DNA from: DSWT01 sp035373625
GTDB taxonomy: Bacteria; Chloroflexota; Anaerolineae; B4-G1; SLSP01
Reading direction: 5' to 3'
Length of the DNA: 64,000 nt
NCBI GenBank assembly: GCA_035373625.1
Contig: DAOSNS010000016.1
Location: 18,785 to 82,784 of the forward strand
Part shown: positions 25,840 through 33,847 of the stretch, in pieces
Numbering within the stretch: the stretch's first letter is position 1
Layout: the number at the start of each line of letters is the position of its first letter
Program-made: the position numbers and the translations under genes
The notes under the pieces: model-generated
Databases searched by the model: none
Told to the model about the DNA's origin: nothing
What the model saw: only the letters and a program-made list of their open reading frames with translations

Positions 25840-28326
25840 ATGCGTTACGGATACTTCGATGACAAAAACCGCGAGTATGTAATCACCCAACCGGACACCC
25901 CACTGCCGTGGATCAACTACCTGGGCAGCGAGGCGTATTTTGGCCTGATTTCCAACACGGCAGGCGGCTATTCGTTCTACCGCGACGCGCGGCTGCGGCG
26001 GATTACGCGTTATCGGTACAACAACGTGCCGCTCGATTTCGGGGGTCGTTATCTCTACCTGCGCGACAATGCCACAGGCGCGTTCTGGTCGCCCTCGTGG
26101 CAGCCCACGCGGACGCCGTTGGACAGCTACACCTGTCGCCACGGGATGGGGTACACGATTATCGAATCGGCGAATCAGCAAATCAGTGCAAAGACGCTGT
26201 ATTTTGTGCCGTTGGGGGCGAATTTGGAGATTTGGTCTACGACGATCACCAACCAGCGTGATACGGTGGCGGATTTATCGCTCTTCTCGTTGATCGAGTT
26301 CTGCCTGTGGGATGCGTGGGACGACGCGACGAACTATCAGCGCAACTTCAACATCGCGCAGGTGGAGATCGAAGATGGCGTGATCTATCACAAAACCGAA
26401 TACCGCGAGCGGCGCGACCATTTCGCGTACTTCGCCTGCTCCGCGCCGCTGGCCGGTTACGACACGCACCGCGAAGACTTCCTCGGCCCGTACCGGGGCT
26501 GGGACAAGCCGGTTGTGGTCGAGCGCGGCGAATCGGCCAATTCCGAAGCGCGCAGTTGGGCGCCGATCGGCTCGCACCACGTCAAACTCACGCTGCAACC
26601 CGGCGAATCGCGCCGTATCATCTTCTTGCTTGGCTACCAGGAGAATCCGCGCGACCAGAAGTTCGATCCGCCGGATTCGCAGATCATCAACAAGCGTTTG
26701 GTCAAGCCGATCATCGCCAAATATCTCCAGCCGGAGACCGTGGACGCAGCTTTTGCCGACCTGCGCGCTTACTGGGACGGCATCCTCGGCATCTACCAGG
26801 TAGACACGCCGGATATGGCGACGAATCGCATGGTCAACGTGTGGAACGCCTATCAATGTATGGTGACGTTCAACATGTCGCGCTCGGCCTCGTACTTTGA
26901 GTCCGGGGTGGGGCGCGGATTGGGCTTCCGCGATTCCAGCCAGGACTTGCTCGGCTTCGTGCATCAAGTGCCGGCGCGCGCCCGCGAGCGCATCCTCGAT
27001 CTGGCGGCGACACAGTTGGCGAACGGCGGCGCGTATCACCAGTTCCAACCCCTCACCAAGCGCGGCAACGACGCGGTGGGCAGCGGCTTCAACGACGATC
27101 CGCTGTGGCTGCCGCTGGCGGTCGTGGCCTACATCAAAGAGACCGGCGATTTCGATATCCTCAACGCGCCGGTGCCTTACGAGAACAAACCCGGCACCGA
27201 AACCCCGCTCGCCGAACACCTGGAGCGGGCGATAAACTACACCTTGAACAACCTCGGCCCGCACGGCCTGCCCCTCATCGGTCGCGCCGACTGGAACGAC
27301 TGCCTGAACCTCAACATCTTCTCCGACGAGCCGGGTGAATCTTTCCAGGTTGCACCGCTCAAGAAAGACGGCAAAGTGGCGGAATCTGTCTTTATCGCTG
27401 TTCTGTTTGTCCTCGCAGCGAAGGAGATGGCGGCGCTCAGTGATAAAGTGAATCAGCGAATCAGCGAATCAGCGAATCAAGTTTTGCCATTTGCCATTCG
27501 CCATTCCCACTTCTACCTCGACGCGGCTGCCAAGATGGAACAGACGATCTGGGCGCACGGGTGGGACGGCGCGTGGTTCCTGCGCGCTTACGATGCGTTT
27601 GGCGAGAAGGTCGGGTCGCATGAGTGTGCGGAAGGGCAAATCTTCATCGAGCCGCAGGGTGTGGCGATCATGGCGGGGCTGGGGCTGGATGACGGTCGAG
27701 CGGAACTCGCCCTGGCTTCGGTCAAAGAACGATTGGCTACCGAACACGGCATCGTCCTGCAACAGCCGGCCTACTCGCGCTACTACCTGCATCTGGGCGA
27801 GATTAGCTCCTATCCGCCCGGCTTCAAGGAGAACGCCAGCATCTTCTGCCACACCAACCCGTGGATCATGATTGGGGAGGCCATTGTCGGGCATGGCGAT
27901 CAGGCCTTTGACTACTACAAGCGCATCTGTCCCGCCGCGCGCGAGGGCATCAGCGAGATTCACCGCTGCGAACCCTACGTCTACGCGCAGACGATTGCCG
28001 GGCGCGACAACCCCCGTCACGGTGAGGCGAAGAACTCGTGGCTCACCGGTACCGCCGCGTGGAACTACGTCGCCATTACGCAGTGGATTCTGGGCATCCG
28101 TCCATCCTACGACGGCCTGCAGATCGCGCCCGTCATCCCGATGGATTGGCAAGGCTTCACCGCCACGCGCATCTTCCGCGGTGTGACGTACCACATCACC
28201 GTGGAGCGCCAGGGTGGGGGGAACACCGTCTCGCTTGTGGTGGACGGCAAGCCGGTGGAGGGCAACATCGTCCCACTGCCCGCGCCTGAGGTGAAGGATG
28301 TGACGGTGAAGGTGACGTTGAGATAG
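25840..28326 (+). CDS. GH94 family phosphorylase (cellobiose phosphorylase-like)
   Basis: 828 residues, the size of cellobiose phosphorylases. Recognisable GH94 blocks are MRYGYFDDKNREYVITQPDT, PWINYLGSEAYFGLISNTAG, GVGRGLGFRDSSQDLLG, the general-acid motif IGRADWNDCLNLN (Asp near 485) and GWDGAWFLRAYDAFG. The enzyme would split a beta-1,4-glucosyl disaccharide with phosphate to sugar 1-phosphate and free sugar in the cytosol. It starts after GGAGGAG. Near residues 536-557 the usual linker is replaced by a longer stretch encoded by AATCAGCG and TTGCCATT repeats, in frame. The exact disaccharide is not certain. Confidence 0.92.
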   Translation: MRYGYFDDKNREYVITQPDTPLPWINYLGSEAYFGLISNTAGGYSFYRDARLRRITRYRYNNVPLDFGGRYLYLRDNATGAFWSPSWQPTRTPLDSYTCRHGMGYTIIESANQQISAKTLYFVPLGANLEIWSTTITNQRDTVADLSLFSLIEFCLWDAWDDATNYQRNFNIAQVEIEDGVIYHKTEYRERRDHFAYFACSAPLAGYDTHREDFLGPYRGWDKPVVVERGESANSEARSWAPIGSHHVKLTLQPGESRRIIFLLGYQENPRDQKFDPPDSQIINKRLVKPIIAKYLQPETVDAAFADLRAYWDGILGIYQVDTPDMATNRMVNVWNAYQCMVTFNMSRSASYFESGVGRGLGFRDSSQDLLGFVHQVPARARERILDLAATQLANGGAYHQFQPLTKRGNDAVGSGFNDDPLWLPLAVVAYIKETGDFDILNAPVPYENKPGTETPLAEHLERAINYTLNNLGPHGLPLIGRADWNDCLNLNIFSDEPGESFQVAPLKKDGKVAESVFIAVLFVLAAKEMAALSDKVNQRISESANQVLPFAIRHSHFYLDAAAKMEQTIWAHGWDGAWFLRAYDAFGEKVGSHECAEGQIFIEPQGVAIMAGLGLDDGRAELALASVKERLATEHGIVLQQPAYSRYYLHLGEISSYPPGFKENASIFCHTNPWIMIGEAIVGHGDQAFDYYKRICPAAREGISEIHRCEPYVYAQTIAGRDNPRHGEAKNSWLTGTAAWNYVAITQWILGIRPSYDGLQIAPVIPMDWQGFTATRIFRGVTYHITVERQGGGNTVSLVVDGKPVEGNIVPLPAPEVKDVTVKVTLR
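27448..27510 (+). repeat. Repeat inserted in frame in the GH94 coding sequence
   Basis: GTGAATCAGCGAATCAGCGA and one more copy (9-bp period), joined to TTTGCCATTTGCCATTCGCC. It encodes about 21 residues in a variable linker between two conserved helices. The joint of two repeat words resembles intergenic elements. Confidence 0.75.
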
Positions 28327-28341
28327 AGAGGTGTTTTGTTT

Positions 28342-28418
28342 CCCACTACGAATCTTCACGAATTCACACGGATTTTGTATTTCTAATTCGTGAGGATGCG
28401 TGAAGATTCGTAGGTGGG
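28342..28418. repeat. Fold-back element before the 86-residue gene
   Basis: CCCACTACGAATCTTCACG pairs with CGTGAAGATTCGTAGGTGGG with one bulged base; an inner AATTC/GAATT pair extends the stem. Ends 19 bp before the ATG at 28437. Confidence 0.85.
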
Positions 28419-28436
28419 TTCTGGTGGAGGTGTGTT

Positions 28437-28697
28437 ATGCAATGGCAGGAGATATGCAGTCATTATCCCCAACAGTGGTTGTTAGTTGAGGCCATAAAAG
28501 CGCACTCAGAGGCTGACCAGCGTATTCTCGATCAGTTGGCTGTAATTGGTACATTCCCAGACTCGACGACGGCGATGAAATCATATCTGCAACTTCACAA
28601 AGAGGCACCTGAGCGCGAGTTGTATGTCTTCCATACAAGCCGTGAGAAGCTGGATATTAAAGAACGTCGGTGGCTAGGTGTGCGAGGCATACAATGA
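28437..28697 (+). CDS. Conserved small protein paired with a retropepsin-like gene
   Basis: 86 residues (MQWQEICSHYPQQWLLVEAI at the start, ERRWLGVRG at the end). ATG follows GGTGGAGG. It has no membrane segment or known motif. I recall similar short proteins of cyanobacteria and Chloroflexota, but no function. Its stop overlaps the next ATG (ATGA), which implies translational coupling with the putative aspartic protease, so the two are likely functional partners. Confidence 0.75.
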   Translation: MQWQEICSHYPQQWLLVEAIKAHSEADQRILDQLAVIGTFPDSTTAMKSYLQLHKEAPERELYVFHTSREKLDIKERRWLGVRGIQ

Positions 28698-29071
28698 GGA
28701 TACGTCTACAGAATGGTTTGCCTTACATTGCTGTAAAATTGTTTTATCGCGATCATTGCCTTGAGTTGGACAATGTCCTGCTGGACACGGGATCTGCCGG
28801 AACTGTCTTCTCGATTGATAAATTGCTGAACATTGGTCTGGAATATGCTGCTGATGATGCGGTACATCGTATTCATGGTGTCGGAGGAACAGAATTTGTT
28901 TTCTCGAAGAGGCTGGAGCGATTAGCCGTCGGTGACATCTATGTAGACGACTTCGAGATTGAAGTCGGCGCTATGAATTACGGTTTCGAGATGGATGGCA
29001 TTGTTGGCTTGGACTTTTTGTTGCGCGTTGGAGCGGTTATTGATCTTGGAATGATGGAAGTGCATGTTTAG
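28694..29071 (+). CDS. Retropepsin-like aspartic protease
   Basis: 125 residues. The hallmark LLDTGSAGTVFS (catalytic D-T-G near 31-33) is followed by a hydrophobic GIVGLDFLLRVGAVIDLG near 105-122, as in single-domain retroviral-type aspartyl proteases that dimerise. No signal peptide, so a cytoplasmic protease or a proteolytically inert relative. The start overlaps the stop of the upstream 86-residue gene. Codon use is more AT-rich than in the neighbouring metabolic genes. Confidence 0.8.
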   Translation: MRIRLQNGLPYIAVKLFYRDHCLELDNVLLDTGSAGTVFSIDKLLNIGLEYAADDAVHRIHGVGGTEFVFSKRLERLAVGDIYVDDFEIEVGAMNYGFEMDGIVGLDFLLRVGAVIDLGMMEVHV

Positions 29072-29144
29072 TTGGTGATTGTTCATGGATGATGAAATGT
29101 TGTCACCCATGGCCCTGACCCGCGAGCTGGCAGCGGCCTTCAGC

Positions 29145-30380
29145 TTATCCCCCAACCACCTCCATCGCAATCTCCGCCCACTTGAACAGCCGCTGCGGCT
29201 GATAGCGCACGGTGCTGATGTCCTTCTGGATGAGTTCCAGCGGGCAACCGTGCCGGGCGCAGATGTCGCGTGTCGCCGTCAAATCCGCGCGCACGGCTTC
29301 GGCGTCGAACGTGTCCCAGGCGAGCAGCGCCGGGTTCGGCTTGCGCGAGAACACGTAGTCTCGCCCGATCTCCGCCGCGCCGCGTTCCTGATCCACCCAC
29401 GGACTCATCGAAACCTTGCGGACGTTGGGGATCATGCGCACCTGGGCCATTTTCTTGTCGAGCGGATCGCAGCAGCCGTAGTACACCAGGCCAAATCGCT
29501 CGCAGATGCGGCTGGCGTAGTCCACCTCGTATTCTTTGAACATCCGCGGTGACACGGCAGCGAACATCTGTGCCAGGCCGAACATCCACATATCTTTCGT
29601 GCGGGGCCGCGCCGGGTCGTAGCCGGGGGCGGGCAGCTCGTCGGTGTATGCGCCCGTGCAGTGGATCAGGCTCTGCGGGCCGCACAGCAACCCCTGGCTC
29701 TCCAACTGATCCAGCATACTCAGGTAGCCTTCCGTCATCCGCCCCACCAATCCATGCATCAACTCCGGCTGATCTATGAGGGCGTACAGCGCATTTTCTA
29801 CCCCCATCCACGTGGCGATGGGGTCCCACAGCGAGAGGTACGGGTCCGCGCCCCACGCGCGCACTTCCAGCAGCCCGTCGAACAGCTCGTGCGCCACAGA
29901 CAGGCGGCGCTCCGTCTCGACGGGATCGTGGCTGATGCGCGGCGTTTGAATCTTTTCCAGATCGTCCATCGTCTTGAATTGGTTCTCGTACCGGTGCGCC
30001 ACCACGTCATTCTGTGGATCGGTGGCGACGGTCGCCTCGTGGACGTCAATCCCAAAGCCGGTGTTGCTGATCGCCTTGGGGACGCGGATGAACGGTTCCA
30101 CCACTATATCCACCGGGAAGTGCCGCCATTGGTAGAGCGTGCGACGCAGAAATTCCTCGTAGCCGCGACACTCCGGGTCTTCGCAGCGCAAGGTCAGTTC
30201 GTCATTGATGTTCATCTCGTTCCAGCAGACCTGGTCAATCATCACCATTGGGCGGGATGGCTTGAGCGCGTTGAGTTGCCGCCACAACGCGCGCTTCTCT
30301 TCCTGCACCGGCAATGCGGCGATTTCGGCCACGCGGGCGGCTAACTCACGGATGATGGTTGTGTCGTTCCTGTTGGGCAT
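29145..30380 (-). CDS. URO-D superfamily protein (methyltransferase-like)
   Basis: 411 residues counted from the ATG at 30380, which has GAGGAG six bases upstream; longer frames run into the repeat and promoter. The sequence fits the uroporphyrinogen decarboxylase/cobamide methyltransferase superfamily: a TIM-barrel length, VYYGCCDPLDKKMAQVRMIP with a Cys pair where corrinoid-methyltransferase relatives bind zinc, and VRKVSMSPWVDQERGAAEIG. It is not HemE (too long and lacking its N-terminal Arg motif). A role in demethylating a one-carbon or methoxylated compound is possible. It is the last gene of the metabolic region, transcribed toward it. Confidence 0.72.
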   Translation of the reverse strand: MPNRNDTTIIRELAARVAEIAALPVQEEKRALWRQLNALKPSRPMVMIDQVCWNEMNINDELTLRCEDPECRGYEEFLRRTLYQWRHFPVDIVVEPFIRVPKAISNTGFGIDVHEATVATDPQNDVVAHRYENQFKTMDDLEKIQTPRISHDPVETERRLSVAHELFDGLLEVRAWGADPYLSLWDPIATWMGVENALYALIDQPELMHGLVGRMTEGYLSMLDQLESQGLLCGPQSLIHCTGAYTDELPAPGYDPARPRTKDMWMFGLAQMFAAVSPRMFKEYEVDYASRICERFGLVYYGCCDPLDKKMAQVRMIPNVRKVSMSPWVDQERGAAEIGRDYVFSRKPNPALLAWDTFDAEAVRADLTATRDICARHGCPLELIQKDISTVRYQPQRLFKWAEIAMEVVGG

Positions 30381-30390
30381 TGCAAACTCC

Positions 30391-30421
30391 TCAGTCGGGT
30401 AGTCGTCAGTCAGATAGTCGG
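30391..30421 (-). repeat. 15-bp repeats in the URO-D gene 5' UTR
   Basis: Two units on the minus strand, CGACTATCTGACTGA and CGACTACCCGACTGA, leading straight into GGAG. Same family as the array at 24361. Confidence 0.85.
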
Positions 30422-30449
30422 ATTGTATATGGGCTGCGCGTAAATTCAA
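30422..30449 (-). promoter_or_regulatory. Promoter of the URO-D family gene
   Basis: TTGAAT, 16 bp, TACAAT on the minus strand. The spacer contains ACGCGCAG, as in the larA-like promoter, and the bases after the -10 are again the repeat. Confidence 0.65.
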
Positions 30450-30525
30450 GTTTGGTTTGCCGTGCATCGAGATTATAATAGGCCGTAGGTTTGGATAAGG
30501 TTGCATTGAGATAAAGGACGCACGT

Positions 30526-30708
30526 ATGCGTAAAGTCGGCAAAATCGTCTTGTGGGTTCTTGGTGTTGTTCTGTTTCTGCTGCTCGTTGACCCGTTTCTG
30601 ATCCCCGTTTCACCGTTGGAAGGCCTCGTCCTGCCAACAGAACTCGCCGACCCGGACAGTCAGTTTATCGAAGTCTCGGGGCTGACCGTTCATTTCGAAG
30701 CCAGTTGA
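30526..30708 (+). pseudogene. Truncated alpha/beta hydrolase
   Basis: 60 codons: one membrane segment (IVLWVLGVVLFLLLVDPFLI), then PVSPLEG, ELADPDSQFIEVSGLTVHFE and a premature stop. This is the N-terminal anchor and first strand of a common family of membrane-anchored alpha/beta hydrolases, which continue for about 270 residues. The body including the nucleophile elbow is missing and the next gene starts 104 bp on. A TATAAT at 30474-30479 may still be its promoter. Confidence 0.7.
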
Positions 30709-30750
30709 GGTCATTGAATGATAAAGCCTTGAATTGATGTATTTTGGGGA

Positions 30751-30779
30751 TTGACAAAAACCACATTCTCTGCTATGAT
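30751..30779 (+). promoter_or_regulatory. Strong sigma70 promoter of the FtsK-like gene
   Basis: Consensus TTGACA, 17-bp spacer, TATGAT (5 of 6). The start codon is 32 bp downstream. Confidence 0.85.
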
Positions 30780-30795
30780 TAGAACAAAAGTTCTA
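30780..30795 (+). promoter_or_regulatory. LexA/SOS-box-like operator
   Basis: TAGAAC-AAAA-GTTCTA, a perfect 6+4+6 inverted repeat containing GAAC-N4-GTTC, the core of the LexA (DinR) box of Gram-positive bacteria and close relatives. It abuts the -10 box and covers the predicted transcription start, an ideal repressor position. LexA control is an inference. Confidence 0.7.
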
Positions 30796-30811
30796 TATTG
30801 CAGAGGATGAA

Positions 30812-31897
30812 GTGCCACGTTCCTTGCGCCCCTATCTTGAATATCAGGCCGACCGTGTCGAAGCAGTATTGGCGGCCCACCGCGCCCCGGTTCGCGTGAC
30901 CGGCGGAACGGTCGGCCCGCGCCTGATCCGTTTTTTCCTCAACCCGGCGCCGAACACCCGCTTTTCATCCATCAAGAACCTGGCGGACGATCTGGCCCTG
31001 GCGATGCGCGTCCCTTCGCTCACCATCGAGCGGGGCGAGGAAGGCATCGTGCTGGAGTTCTCGAACCCCAATCCCACCTCTGTCTCATTGTTGACGCTGT
31101 TGGATGAAGTGCGTCCCTTGCCGATCTCGACGGTGCTGCTCGGTCTTACCGATGCCGGCGAGCCGTTGCTGGCGCGGCTCTCGGCGCCGGAGGTGGCGCA
31201 TATTCTCGTCGCCGGGACAACCGGATCGGGTAAGTCGGTGCTGTTGCGGACGATGGCCGCTTCGTTAGCACTTTCTCATCGTCCGGACGTGCTGCGTATG
31301 CTGTGCATTGATCCGAAGGGCCGCACATTTGGCACATTGGCCGGTCTGCCGCATCTGCCTCGCCCGCCTGTCACCGATCTGGCGGAGGCGGTCGAGGCGC
31401 TGAATTCGCTGGTGCGTATGATGGAAATCCGCGACCGCCGTGGCGAGCACCCTGACGTTGGGGTAGGGAGCAGCACGCCGCGCATCGTCGTCTTCATAGA
31501 CGAATTGGCGGACCTGATTATGCTCGGTGAGAAGTCCGTCACCGAGTCCATCACCCGGCTGGCGCAGCGAGGACGAGAAGCGGGCATCCATTTGATCGCG
31601 GCGACGCAGCACCCATCTTCCGCAATCCTCAGCAGCCTGATGCGGGCAAATTTCCCATTGCGACTGGTGGGCAGGGTTGTCTCGGCGGACGATGCGCGGG
31701 TTGCCAGCGGACGCGCAGGCACGAATGCGCACCTGCTCAATGGCCGGGGCGACTTTCTTGCCATCAGCGGCGGCGATACGCCGATTCGTTTTCAGGTGGC
31801 CTACATTGACGAGGACGAATTGCGTCAATGCCTTCGCAGTACGATTCAAGCGTCCCTACGGGACGCAGTATCTGCGCATCCCTGGCAATTTCAATAG
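30812..31897 (+). CDS. Stand-alone FtsK/SpoIIIE-type ATPase
   Basis: 361 residues from a GTG at 30812. An FtsK alpha-like domain (about 20-90, GPRLIRFFLNPAPNTRFSSI then NLADDLALAM) precedes a RecA-like motor: Walker A AGTTGSGKS near 133, DPKGRTFGTLAGLPHL, Walker B RIVVFIDELADLIM near 230, and AATQHPSS. It lacks the membrane domain and the gamma DNA-reading domain of chromosomal FtsK. A small two-helix membrane protein is encoded just downstream and could anchor it. The promoter overlaps a LexA-like box, so it may be made on DNA damage. Such orphan translocases also occur on mobile elements and plasmids. Confidence 0.85.
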   Translation: MPRSLRPYLEYQADRVEAVLAAHRAPVRVTGGTVGPRLIRFFLNPAPNTRFSSIKNLADDLALAMRVPSLTIERGEEGIVLEFSNPNPTSVSLLTLLDEVRPLPISTVLLGLTDAGEPLLARLSAPEVAHILVAGTTGSGKSVLLRTMAASLALSHRPDVLRMLCIDPKGRTFGTLAGLPHLPRPPVTDLAEAVEALNSLVRMMEIRDRRGEHPDVGVGSSTPRIVVFIDELADLIMLGEKSVTESITRLAQRGREAGIHLIAATQHPSSAILSSLMRANFPLRLVGRVVSADDARVASGRAGTNAHLLNGRGDFLAISGGDTPIRFQVAYIDEDELRQCLRSTIQASLRDAVSAHPWQFQ

Positions 31898-31933
31898 TGT
31901 CCTTTGTGGTTTGATTTTTGATTGGAGATGAAG

Positions 31934-32323
31934 ATGGAAACGCAAATGCGTGAGTCTGTAAGCATGCGGCTGGGGCGGTTTTTCGGGTTGCTCGGTGGGA
32001 TTGCGGCCATCACGGGTGTGGTCGTCGTCACCCAGCGTCTGAGCCGCGATGCGTTGGCACTGCTTGTAGGGCTGACATGCGGCGTGGCGGCAATGGTCCC
32101 GACCATCGGCCTGGCGTTGTTTGTCTGGCGGCGTGAGGAACATCGCCAGCCGGCTGGGCGTACCCAGCCGGCAGTGACCCCACCGGTGATCGTTGTATCG
32201 CCATCGTTGCCGGGGTATGGCGTGCAGGCGACGTTGCCCGGAAACGCGCAACCCCAGGTGGCGTGGCACTGGCAGCCGGCGCCCAACGAGCGGACATTCA
32301 CAATCGTAGGCGGCGAGGAGTAA
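31934..32323 (+). CDS. Small membrane protein downstream of the FtsK-like ATPase
   Basis: About 129 residues; ATG at 31934 lies six bases after TTGGAG (31928 is an alternative). Two membrane segments (GRFFGLLGGIAAITGVVVVT and LALLVGLTCGVAAMVPTIGL) are followed by a Pro-rich tail of about 60 residues. No family recognised. It is 37 bp after the FtsK-like gene, apparently in one operon behind the same SOS-like promoter, followed by a terminator. A membrane tether for the ATPase is a reasonable guess. Confidence 0.65.
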   Translation: METQMRESVSMRLGRFFGLLGGIAAITGVVVVTQRLSRDALALLVGLTCGVAAMVPTIGLALFVWRREEHRQPAGRTQPAVTPPVIVVSPSLPGYGVQATLPGNAQPQVAWHWQPAPNERTFTIVGGEE

Positions 32324-32376
32324 CACGTTACGTGAGCTTTTGTGGGGCGCTCTGATCTGCAAAATGCTGAGGTATG

Positions 32377-32393
32377 CACGGACGCAGTCCGTG
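32377..32393. repeat. Short hairpin
   Basis: CACGGAC-GCA-GTCCGTG, a 7-bp perfect stem in the intergenic space before the terminator. Significance unknown. Confidence 0.5.
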
Positions 32394-32450
32394 GTTCACC
32401 TAAACCCAAGACACGCTTGAGCGACCTCCACAACCGATCACGTGTGTGTG

Positions 32451-32490
32451 AGCAAAGACCCTGATGGAACCCTCCATCAGGGTCTTTGCT
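32451..32490. terminator. Long perfect hairpin, probable terminator
   Basis: AGCAAAGACCCTGATGGA and TCCATCAGGGTCTTTGCT form an 18-bp stem with an ACCC loop. It closes the ftsK-like operon; no T run follows. Confidence 0.8.
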
Positions 32491-32526
32491 TACTGGCATT
32501 CCCACCATTTCAAGTTATACTCACAA

Positions 32527-32551
32527 CCATCCGACTGACGACTGTCCGACG
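32527..32551 (+). repeat. GACTG-type repeat abutting the GIY-YIG start
   Basis: CCATCCGACTGACGACTGTC then CGACG directly before the ATG at 32552. Degenerate member of the 15-bp family. No Shine-Dalgarno sequence remains between repeat and start. Confidence 0.7.
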
Positions 32552-32845
32552 ATGTGGTATCTTTACGTTTTGCAATGTGGGGATGCCTCGTTCTACACCG
32601 GCATCACCAACGACGTGCCCCGGCGCGTGGCGGAACATCAGGCCGGGCGTGGTGCGCGTTACACACGCTCACGCCTGCCGGTGGCGTTGCTCGCGGCCTG
32701 GCGCTATCCCGACCGTGGCGCGGCAACGCATGCCGAGGCGGCTTTCAAAAAGCTGCGGCGCGCCGCCAAACGCGCTTACGTCGAATCCCACAAACCATTC
32801 CTGGGAGCACCTTTTGCTCTTGAGACGCCGATGGAGAGACAATGA
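32552..32845 (+). CDS. GIY-YIG family protein (YhbQ/UPF0213-like)
   Basis: 97 residues, a compact single-domain GIY-YIG nuclease fold: WYLYVLQCGDASFYTGITND gives the split GIY/YIG strands, then RRVAEHQAGRGARYTRSRLP with the Arg and A-x-Y-T positions of the family, and the Glu in AEAAFKKLRRA. The catalytic set looks complete. Members cut or process DNA, possibly in repair. The ATG has no visible Shine-Dalgarno sequence; a GACTG repeat lies directly in front. Its stop overlaps the ATG of the ABC gene (ATGA). Confidence 0.88.
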   Translation: MWYLYVLQCGDASFYTGITNDVPRRVAEHQAGRGARYTRSRLPVALLAAWRYPDRGAATHAEAAFKKLRRAAKRAYVESHKPFLGAPFALETPMERQ

Positions 32846-33807
32846 CGGCAATTCTTGAAGTGCGGGACCTGTGCAAGACCTATCGCAAGGCCAAACGGCC
32901 CGCCGTAGACCATCTTTCGTTTACGGTGGAGGAGGGCGCGATCTACGCTTTTGTTGGCCCGAACGGCGCCGGCAAAACGACCACCATCCGCATCATTGCG
33001 ACGCTGTTGCGCCCTGATGGTGGCGATGTGTGCGTGGGGGGGTACCACGTGGCTACCCAACGGCACGACGTGCGCCGTCTGCTGGGCTTTATCCCTGATG
33101 AGTTCGGCCTCTACGATGAGATGCTGGTGCGGGAATACCTGGAATTCTTCGCCGGATGTTACGGCGTTCCCGCCGACAAACGCACTGCGATGGTGCACGA
33201 CCTGTTAGAATTGGTCGGTTTGGCGAACCGCAGCGATGACGCCGTGCGGACACTCTCACGGGGGATGCGCCAGCGTCTCGGCGTGGCGCGCGCACTGGTC
33301 CATGATCCGGCGTTGATCGTCGCCGACGAGCCTGCCGCGGGCCTGGATCCACGGGCGCGCGTCGAGCTGCGTGAAATCTTCCGCGCGCTTCAGGAGATGG
33401 GCAAGACCATTTTCCTTTCCTCCCACGTGTTGCGGGAACTGGACGATGTAGCCACCCATGTAGGGATTGTTGAGCAGGGACGGCTGGTTGCCTCCGGCCC
33501 CGTGGACGAAATCCGCACACGGCTGCGTCCGCACCGCCGCATTCGCATGACGTTTCTTGGTCCGGCAGATGATGCCCAGGCATGGCTTGCGGGTCACCCG
33601 CAGGTGCTTGGGGTGGAATCTGCTCCGGCATCCGGCAGAAACGGCGGTCCACACGCACTGCTGGTCACCTTGCAGGGTGGGGAGGAGGCCATCGTACAAC
33701 TGCTCGCCGATCTGGTTGGCATGGGATTTGCCGTGCTTTCGTATACTGAGGAGCAGGACACACTGGAGAGCCTCTTCCTTAGCTTAACGCAGGGTGTGGT
33801 CACTTAA
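32842..33807 (+). CDS. ABC transporter ATP-binding protein (ABC-2 type)
   Basis: 321 residues. Walker A GPNGAGKTTTI, Q-loop region LLGFIPDEFGLYDEM (here without the usual Gln), signature LSRGMRQRLGVARAL, Walker B LIVADEPAAGLDP and switch His in FLSSHVLRELD. The signature S-R-G-M instead of S-G-G-Q is usual for exporter ATPases of the CcmA/Nat/DRR type. About 90 C-terminal residues form an accessory domain. It overlaps the GIY-YIG gene by 4 bp, but the expected ABC-2 permease does not follow; hemW does. So it is an orphan subunit, or its partner lies elsewhere. Confidence 0.88.
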   Translation: MTAILEVRDLCKTYRKAKRPAVDHLSFTVEEGAIYAFVGPNGAGKTTTIRIIATLLRPDGGDVCVGGYHVATQRHDVRRLLGFIPDEFGLYDEMLVREYLEFFAGCYGVPADKRTAMVHDLLELVGLANRSDDAVRTLSRGMRQRLGVARALVHDPALIVADEPAAGLDPRARVELREIFRALQEMGKTIFLSSHVLRELDDVATHVGIVEQGRLVASGPVDEIRTRLRPHRRIRMTFLGPADDAQAWLAGHPQVLGVESAPASGRNGGPHALLVTLQGGEEAIVQLLADLVGMGFAVLSYTEEQDTLESLFLSLTQGVVT

Positions 33808-33838
33808 GAATCGTTTGAACGTTGGAACATTGAAACAG
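33808..33838 (+). repeat. GTTGGAAC-type repeat before hemW
   Basis: TCGTTTGAACGTTGGAACAT then TGAAACAGGG. Same word family as 40773-40816 (AACGTTCC, CAACGTG) and 20949-20985. Confidence 0.6.
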
Positions 33839-33847
33839 GGAATTCTG

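Noticed and set aside
26275..27264. 329-codon frame antisense to the GH94 gene
   Set aside because: The GH94 reading has clear catalytic motifs; this frame has none.
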